Positions 13,873 through 18,160 of a DNA stretch of 18,160 nucleotides are shown here, piece by piece. The position numbers and the translations under genes were made by a program. The notes below the pieces were generated by a model that was not told the DNA's origin, did not search any database, and worked only from the letters and a program-made list of their open reading frames with translations. This DNA comes from JBGPIK01 sp041484845 (lineage in GTDB: Bacteria; Desulfobacterota; Binatia; UBA9968). How positions within the stretch are numbered: the first letter of the stretch is position 1; each line of letters starts with the position of its first letter. Where the stretch lies: the NCBI GenBank assembly GCA_041484845.1, contig JBGPIK010000094.1, forward strand, positions 1-18,160, given 5' to 3'.

Positions 13873-14910
13873 ATGCGCTGCTTATGCATGCTGTTTGTTG
13901 TTACAGGCCTGTTGGGAGGCGCGTTCAGTCAGACCGCTAACGCGGCGACGATCGCCGATTTAGCAAGGACCATGGGGGCCGATCGTGAACATGTACTCTA
14001 CGATGGAGCCAAAAAGGAAGGCAAAGTTGTTTGGTATACGTCGCTGGTGTCTTACCAGGAGATTGCGAGAGTTTTCGAATCGAAGTACCCGGGCGTGACT
14101 ATCGAAACCTACCGAAGCAGCGGCATGACGGCCGCCACGCGAGTCTTGGCGGAAACTCAATCCAAACGCTATCTGGTGGATGATGTTGAAACGACCCCTG
14201 GGGCCTTGATGCTGCTGCGGGATAATAAATTGCTGGCTCCTTTCGCCTCGCCGCATCTGGCGAACTATCCGGAAATTGCCAAGGAAAAGGCGCAAGGAAA
14301 TTTAGTCTATTGGGCCTCCGACCGCGAATCCTACAATGGTGTCGGTTACAATAAGAACGCGATCCGCCCCTCCGACGTGCCCAAGAACTTTGACGGTCTA
14401 CTCAAGCCCGCCTTGAAAGGCAGACTGGGTATTGTTAGCGAAGAAAGCGGCGCGCGGATGCTTGGCGCCATGATGCGAGTTAAGGGTGACGGCTTTGTCA
14501 AAAAATTGCGTGAGCAGAATATAGTGCTCCATGGAATGACCGCTATCGGATTGAACGGCTTGGTAGTCACTGGAGAAGTGCCGATTACGTTCACTTCGGT
14601 CAACACGAACATCGCGCAAGCCGCTGAAAAGGGCGCGCCGGTGGCTTGGGTTCCGCTGGATTTAGTTCCGGCCAATGCCGGCGGCGCCGCCGTCTACCTC
14701 TATGCGCAGCACCCGCATGCGGCGCTCCTGTTTACCGACTTTTTATTCAGCCCGGCAGGGCAAAAAATGCTCGAGAAACTTGGCTATGGCAGCGCCAGCA
14801 GGGACTATGGGTTTAAGCGGTGGTATCCCGAACAGGGATTATCGACCTATGATTATGTCGAGCGATCCGAAAAATGGCAAAAACTCATCGCCGAGATCAC
14901 CCGCAAGTAG
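13873..14910 (+). CDS. Exported extracellular solute-binding protein, iron (AfuA/FbpA)-type family 1
   Basis: The mature-protein start is set by a signal peptide beginning at ATG 13873 (MRCLCMLFVV) and ending near QTANA at residue 24, giving 345 residues. A longer frame from 13777 lacks a sensible leader. After the signal comes AKKEGKVVWYTSLVSYQEIA, then FESKYPGVTIETYRSSG, the opening of AfuA/FbpA-like binding proteins of ABC importers for ferric iron, thiamine or other ligands. Later blocks include LAPFASPHLANYPE, WASDRESYNGVGYNK and LLFTDFLFSPAGQKMLEKLG. No permease or ATPase follows; the next gene is another binding protein 91 bp downstream. The ligand cannot be read from sequence; I do not see an obvious ferric-iron tyrosine pair and would not call it an iron transporter. 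Confidence 0.9.
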   Translation: MRCLCMLFVVTGLLGGAFSQTANAATIADLARTMGADREHVLYDGAKKEGKVVWYTSLVSYQEIARVFESKYPGVTIETYRSSGMTAATRVLAETQSKRYLVDDVETTPGALMLLRDNKLLAPFASPHLANYPEIAKEKAQGNLVYWASDRESYNGVGYNKNAIRPSDVPKNFDGLLKPALKGRLGIVSEESGARMLGAMMRVKGDGFVKKLREQNIVLHGMTAIGLNGLVVTGEVPITFTSVNTNIAQAAEKGAPVAWVPLDLVPANAGGAAVYLYAQHPHAALLFTDFLFSPAGQKMLEKLGYGSASRDYGFKRWYPEQGLSTYDYVERSEKWQKLIAEITRK

Positions 14911-15001
14911 ATTGTGAATTTGGCGCGGGCTGCATGACGTCGAGAGATCTAGCCCCACATCGTTTTTCGATAGGAACATAGCTACAGGAGGTTTCACTGC
15001 A

Positions 15002-16000
15002 ATGAAAAACATCGGTTTCGCCCTGGCGATGATTTCTTTGGTTTTTGGCACACCGGTGCTGTCGCGAGGGCAGGGGGAGAGGCTGGATCGAATCCGCGCG
15101 GCGCGGGCTTCGGATTCGGCGACGGAAGCTGCGTTGTGGTTTGCCAAAGAGGGTGGCTTTTTTGAAAAGCACCGCCTTTCGGCTGAGCTGATTCGCCTTC
15201 AGGGAAGCTCGTTAGTGGTTAGCACGATGCTCGCGGGAGAAATCGCCATCAGCCAGATTGGCGCCGCTGCGGTGGTGGATTCGGGTCTGGCCGGGAGCGA
15301 TTTGATCAATGTCGCGACGATCGTGCGGAATTTCGTCTTTTATATTTTTAGCCGGCCCGAAATCGAGCGCATGTCCGACTTAAAGGGCAAAGCGATGGGA
15401 ACGAGTCGCTACGGCGCTATTTCCGATTTTGCCGCCCGCTTCGCTCTGACCAAAAACGGGCTGCAACCAGAGAAGGACGTGGCGATTTTACAGACCGGCG
15501 GCCCAGCGGAAAGCGTGGCCGCTCTGAGCGCCAACCGGATCCAAGCCGTGGCTCTGACAGCGCCCGCCACTATTCGGGCGCGCAAAGCGGGACTGAGGCC
15601 GCTGTTGGATATTTCAAAACTCGAAGCGAATTTCCCCTTCAATGGAATCGTTGTGCGGCGGAGTTTCCTCAAGAGCAACGAAGACATCGTGCGGCGGTTC
15701 TTGATGGCCTATATCGAAGGCGTCGCACTCGCTAAAAAGGACCCGGTGTTTGCCAAGAAGGCCATGGCCAAATATTTCAAAAGCGATGACCGGGAAGTGC
15801 TTGATGAAAGTTACGACTGGATCGTCAAGCAGAATTTTGTCTTGCCGCCCTATCCGGCTCTTCCCGGATTGACGACGATTCTCAAAGCGGTGGAGGCCCG
15901 CAATCCCAAGGCCAAGACCGCCAAGCCCGAAGATTTTGTCGATTCGACGCTGGTGCAGGAACTGGACAAGAGCGGCTTCATCGCCAGCGTTACTAAATAG
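15002..16000 (+). CDS. Exported NMT1/SsuA-like ABC substrate-binding protein
   Basis: The 332-residue protein begins with a signal peptide (residues 1 to about 24) and has AGGAGG at 14986-14991. It follows the NMT1/SsuA pattern: EAALWFAKEGGFFEKHRLSA, then LIRLQGSSLVVSTMLAGEIA, ISQIGAAAVVDSGLAGSD, the hinge with MSDLKGKAMGTSRYGAISDF, ILQTGGPAESVAALSANRIQ, and the C-terminus PEDFVDSTLVQELDKSGFI. Relatives in soil Deltaproteobacteria occur in large orphan families next to oxidoreductases (general knowledge). It lies 91 bp downstream of the family 1 binding protein on the same strand and is probably co-transcribed. No transporter core is in the window. The remnant at 2704-2930 shares the same C-terminal pattern. 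The ligand is unknown. Confidence 0.92.
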   Translation: MKNIGFALAMISLVFGTPVLSRGQGERLDRIRAARASDSATEAALWFAKEGGFFEKHRLSAELIRLQGSSLVVSTMLAGEIAISQIGAAAVVDSGLAGSDLINVATIVRNFVFYIFSRPEIERMSDLKGKAMGTSRYGAISDFAARFALTKNGLQPEKDVAILQTGGPAESVAALSANRIQAVALTAPATIRARKAGLRPLLDISKLEANFPFNGIVVRRSFLKSNEDIVRRFLMAYIEGVALAKKDPVFAKKAMAKYFKSDDREVLDESYDWIVKQNFVLPPYPALPGLTTILKAVEARNPKAKTAKPEDFVDSTLVQELDKSGFIASVTK

Positions 16001-16215
16001 ACAAGACCCTCGGGATCGGCGTCAGCTTAACGAGTACGATCGGCTTGACGTGGTTTCGGAACAAGACAGACAGAAATCGCGATCCGACGCATCGCGAGCA
16101 GAGAATTCGATTCGGAGACGGGGATCTACTACTGCGGTATGTTGCTACTGTGACTCCAATGTGCTCCCGGTGATGACCTTAATAAGAGCGAAATCTTTGA
16201 GGCGTAAAAATCAAG

Positions 16216-16971
16216 ATGGTGATTCTCCGCAGTGATCCAACTAACGTGCTGCTTGCCAAAGTATGGGGACCAGTTTTTTGTATAGGTATTTCGCTCGTAA
16301 TGTTAGACCTTCCCAGTTGGGCTTCTCTGCTTGCTGTTCCAGTTCTCATTGCCGCATTGTTTGAAGCGTCGCTTGCCATCCTTGAGGTGCGCGGCGACGT
16401 TCTGCGCTATCGGCGGCTGTTCAAGTGGACGACAATTCCTGAAGGTGACATCGTGAGTGCGCGAGTTGTGTCTCCACTCACAGGTTCCATACGCCTCAAG
16501 AAACTCCTATTCCCATGGGGAAGGCTCTACTTTGTTCTCGATGCGAATTTGGATCCGAACCCGTTTCGTAAGGGCGAATACCGGTTAATTAGCTACCTTC
16601 GCAAGGAACCCATCCTCGAGGACCACGATGCCGCAAAATCGAACTCCCAGAAGGCTCATGCGGCGGAACTAAGGCAGGTAATTGCGGCTGTGGCGGGCGT
16701 CTTGGTTTACATTCTATCGCAGCTCATCTTTCCGAGGCCTCCGCAGTCAGTTTTTCGACTTGAGCCATCGCCGCCTGTTTACGCGCACCGGCACATCGCG
16801 ATTGAGATTGCATGGCAGATATCCCAATTGCTTGCAAAGTTCGAGGTTGGCTGCATCCTCTTTGTCGTTTTTACTTTCCTGGCGATATACCAATACCGTC
16901 GGGCAGATGCCTGGATATATGCTTTTCTGGCGGGCGCGGCATTGCCGTATATTTTGCTCCAGTTGCTGTGA
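16216..16971 (+). CDS. Integral membrane protein with possible PH-like middle domain
   Basis: The 251-residue protein has two hydrophobic segments near the N-terminus (about residues 17-31 and 35-56), then a soluble stretch of about 95 residues, then three more hydrophobic segments (about 154-172, 208-226 and 232-250). The soluble part begins LEVRGDVLRYRRLFKWTTIP and continues to FVLDANLDPN; alternating strands after a membrane hairpin resemble bacterial PH-domain membrane proteins, but the match is by pattern only. The start at ATG 16216 has a weak GAGGCG upstream. It is a single gene with 215 and 181 base gaps on either side. I do not recognise a family with confidence. Confidence 0.75.
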   Translation: MVILRSDPTNVLLAKVWGPVFCIGISLVMLDLPSWASLLAVPVLIAALFEASLAILEVRGDVLRYRRLFKWTTIPEGDIVSARVVSPLTGSIRLKKLLFPWGRLYFVLDANLDPNPFRKGEYRLISYLRKEPILEDHDAAKSNSQKAHAAELRQVIAAVAGVLVYILSQLIFPRPPQSVFRLEPSPPVYAHRHIAIEIAWQISQLLAKFEVGCILFVVFTFLAIYQYRRADAWIYAFLAGAALPYILLQLL

Positions 16972-17032
16972 TCGAGCTTAAACGGGCATCAGCCGATCCG
17001 AGATTGGCGAAGTGTTGGGAGGGTTGGACTAG

Positions 17033-17143
17033 ACAACGGTAAACCTGGGGCGAAAGTGGCTGCGGGACAATGTGCTAACTGAAAAAGCTGCGGGAGAGGT
17101 GCTTATTCCGAGGACCGAAAATGGCCAGCCTCTATTCGATTAG
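17033..17143 (+). other. Short open stretch before the broken secreted-protein gene, unrecognised
   Basis: Directly after a TAG at 17030-17032, the plus frame runs 36 codons to a TAG at 17141, ending GEVLIPRTENGQPLFD. The composition looks protein-like, but there is no start codon with a ribosome binding site and I know no family for it. It may be the tail of a deleted gene. Confidence 0.2.
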
Positions 17144-17152
17144 AAGGTAAAC

Positions 17153-17614
17153 ATGAGGGCGGCTGCTTTCAGTGACCATATGCCATGCCTACTGGGTCTG
17201 TGCAAAAAACTTTGTGTTTCGATGATAATGGCCGCAATTCTCTTTTCGGGCATTGTTCATTCTGCCGATCGACGCCGCATTGTGTCACTCGACGAAGCCA
17301 GGAATCTGGTTGCGGCGGCTTTGCCTCAAAAGAACAAGGCACCTGCCAAAATTTGCTATTGATGGGGATGACGATCCAAGATTTCCCCAATTCTACGTTC
17401 TCTCCGCTACATGGGAAGGCCCCCCAAAGGCAGCAGTGCAATCGGACACTATTACGTTGACAAGTCCACAGCTGACGTGTGGGACGCTGTAACAGAGTGT
17501 GAAGAGTTAAGTACTCTTGCGCTTCGGAAGTTCCAGGCAAAAGTCCGACTACGCATCGGTCTTTCAGATTCTGAGTACCATAAGATCAAAAGACAGGGGC
17601 CGCTCTGCTCATAG
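17153..17614 (+). pseudogene. Small secreted protein gene broken by two compensating frameshifts
   Basis: The frame from ATG 17153 encodes a signal peptide (about residues 18-38, ending GIVHSA) and then VSLDEARNLVAAALPQKN. It goes out of frame near 17330-17343. The next frame carries LPKFAIDGDDDPRFPQFY and VLSATWEGPPK. A second shift at the C-homopolymer at 17418-17423 returns to the first frame, which reads GSSAIGHYYVDKSTADVWDA, a TECEELSTLALRKFQAKVR block and IKRQGPLCS before TAG at 17612. Read through, it would be an exported protein of about 153 residues resembling uncharacterised bacterial proteins with a YxVDxxTGDVW...EC pattern. The shifts cancel: an extra base at the first site or a missing C at the second would restore the gene. 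Recent mutation or assembly error are both possible. Confidence 0.7.
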
Positions 17615-17635
17615 ACCGACGGCTCGCCCGTCGGT
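17615..17635. terminator. Hairpin between convergent genes
   Basis: ACCGACGG (17615-17622) pairs perfectly with CCGTCGGT (17628-17635) around a 5-base loop, directly after the TAG of the broken secreted-protein gene and 26 bases before the stop of the molybdopterin gene on the other strand. There is no T-run on either side, so intrinsic termination is uncertain; the position between convergent genes supports a bidirectional terminator or mRNA end-stabilising hairpin. Confidence 0.5.
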
Positions 17636-17661
17636 TGACACAATTACATAAAGACGGAAGC

Positions 17662-18160
17662 TCAAGCGGAAGAAGCCACCCTCGGAGCGTCCGCGACGCG
17701 GGCGATCCGGCACGGATAAGACCGGTGCGGCACCGAGCCGGTGATCGGATCGATGATGTCGTTTTTCATAATCAGATTGACATTCGCTCCGGCTGACGAA
17801 AAAGGATCGTATGCCGGCAGTTCCAGTTCAGGGCAGCCTTGCCACCAGCCGTGCATGACGCGCACGACTTTCTGCGGCAATTGACTATTGAGAACAGCCT
17901 TAAGGGTGATTGCCGACACTGCGGTTTCGACTCGAATCATCTCGCCGTCGCGAATGCCGCAGCTCTGGGCATCCTGCGCGTTAATTTCAGCGAAGGGCTC
18001 CGGGATCTTACGCCGCAATGAGGGAACCGAGCGATGCTGGCCATGGCAGAAGTTGATCGATTTGGCCGTGGTAAGTGTGAACGGGAAATTTCGCAGAGTC
18101 TCCGCGCCAAAAATTTCTTCCGGCATGACGAAGCCCGGCAGGGGATCGTAGCCGTGCTCG
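17662..18160 (-). CDS. Molybdopterin oxidoreductase, C-terminal part (runs off the window)
   Basis: The minus-strand frame enters from beyond 18160 reading EHGYDPLPGFVMPEEIFGAE and ends at 17662. It carries the C-terminal molydopterin dinucleotide-binding domain of the DMSO reductase/formate dehydrogenase family: FPFTLTTAKSINFCHGQHRS, then EPFAEINAQDAQSCGIRDGE, MIRVETAVSAITLKAVLN, VVRVMHGWWQGCPELELPA and GANVNLIMKNDIIDPITGSV. The blocks for binding the cofactor (T..........H......P..EI...DA...GI.DG..V) are all visible. The catalytic N-terminal part lies outside the window, so the substrate cannot be named. The internal ATG at 18126 is probably not a start. The gene is convergent with the frameshifted secreted-protein gene and unlike anything else nearby. 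Confidence 0.9.
   Translation of the reverse strand, partial: EHGYDPLPGFVMPEEIFGAETLRNFPFTLTTAKSINFCHGQHRSVPSLRRKIPEPFAEINAQDAQSCGIRDGEMIRVETAVSAITLKAVLNSQLPQKVVRVMHGWWQGCPELELPAYDPFSSAGANVNLIMKNDIIDPITGSVPHRSYPCRIARVADAPRVASSA

Overview
The window looks like a piece of a bacterial chromosome from a soil or subsurface lineage of the former Deltaproteobacteria type (Desulfobacterota, Binatota, Tectomicrobia or similar). This is inference from gene content: repeated orphan NMT1/SsuA-like and iron-type substrate-binding proteins, REP-associated tyrosine transposase (RAYT) debris, several outer-membrane-type lipoproteins and a molybdopterin oxidoreductase. There is no rRNA, tRNA, CRISPR array or phage module that I can recognise. 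Genes sit on both strands in short groups, separated by decayed gene fragments.

Left part (1-3.9 kb) is a scrap yard around one intact metabolic gene. It holds a small peptidoglycan-binding-domain protein (402-719, +), a C-terminal RAYT fragment (minus, about 740-1006), a possible AbrB-like fragment (1018-1167, +), an intact cytochrome P450 (1262-2647, minus), the C-terminal remnant of an NMT1-like substrate-binding protein broken by an in-frame stop (2704-2930, minus), an N-terminal RAYT fragment whose start codon has become ACG (minus, to 3283), and a cysteine-based protein phosphatase (3342-3869, minus).

From 4.2 to 6.7 kb a tight minus-strand operon encodes three exported proteins with lipoprotein-like signals, in transcription order: a CsgG/LpoB-like lipoprotein of unknown role, an M48 metalloprotease with C-terminal TPR repeats (BepA-like), and a small PsbP/Mog1-like protein. 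It is probably an envelope-maintenance unit. Next, 7058-7834 encodes an exported protein made of two tandem subtilisin-propeptide (inhibitor I9)-like domains with no protease attached, which is one of the more unusual genes here. A 248-bp element bounded by 19-bp inverted repeats follows (8018-8265). It contains an internal hairpin and, oddly, a 14-nt match to a common sequencing adapter.

Middle part (8.3-13.5 kb): a substrate-binding-like protein without a signal peptide (8283-9209, minus), a minimal stand-alone GIY-YIG domain protein (9493-9819, +), a zinc-ribbon protein downstream of an intact uup ABC-F gene (minus), a scrap of a PQQ-type sugar dehydrogenase (12246-12374, +), a hairpin-dense repeat island (12481-12694), and a secreted NrfJ-like/OB-fold protein (12757-13548, minus).

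Right part (13.8-18.2 kb): two consecutive exported substrate-binding proteins of different families (13873-14910 and 15002-16000, +) with no permease or ATPase, a five-helix membrane protein with a PH-like middle (16216-16971, +), a secreted-protein gene broken by two compensating frameshifts (17153-17614, +), an 8-bp hairpin between convergent genes, and the C-terminal end of a molybdopterin oxidoreductase running off the window (17662-18160, minus).

I see no complete, obviously new multi-gene system. The strongest leads are the tandem free-standing I9 protein, the lipoprotein/M48 operon, the divergent GIY-YIG protein, the inverted-repeat element and the hairpin island.
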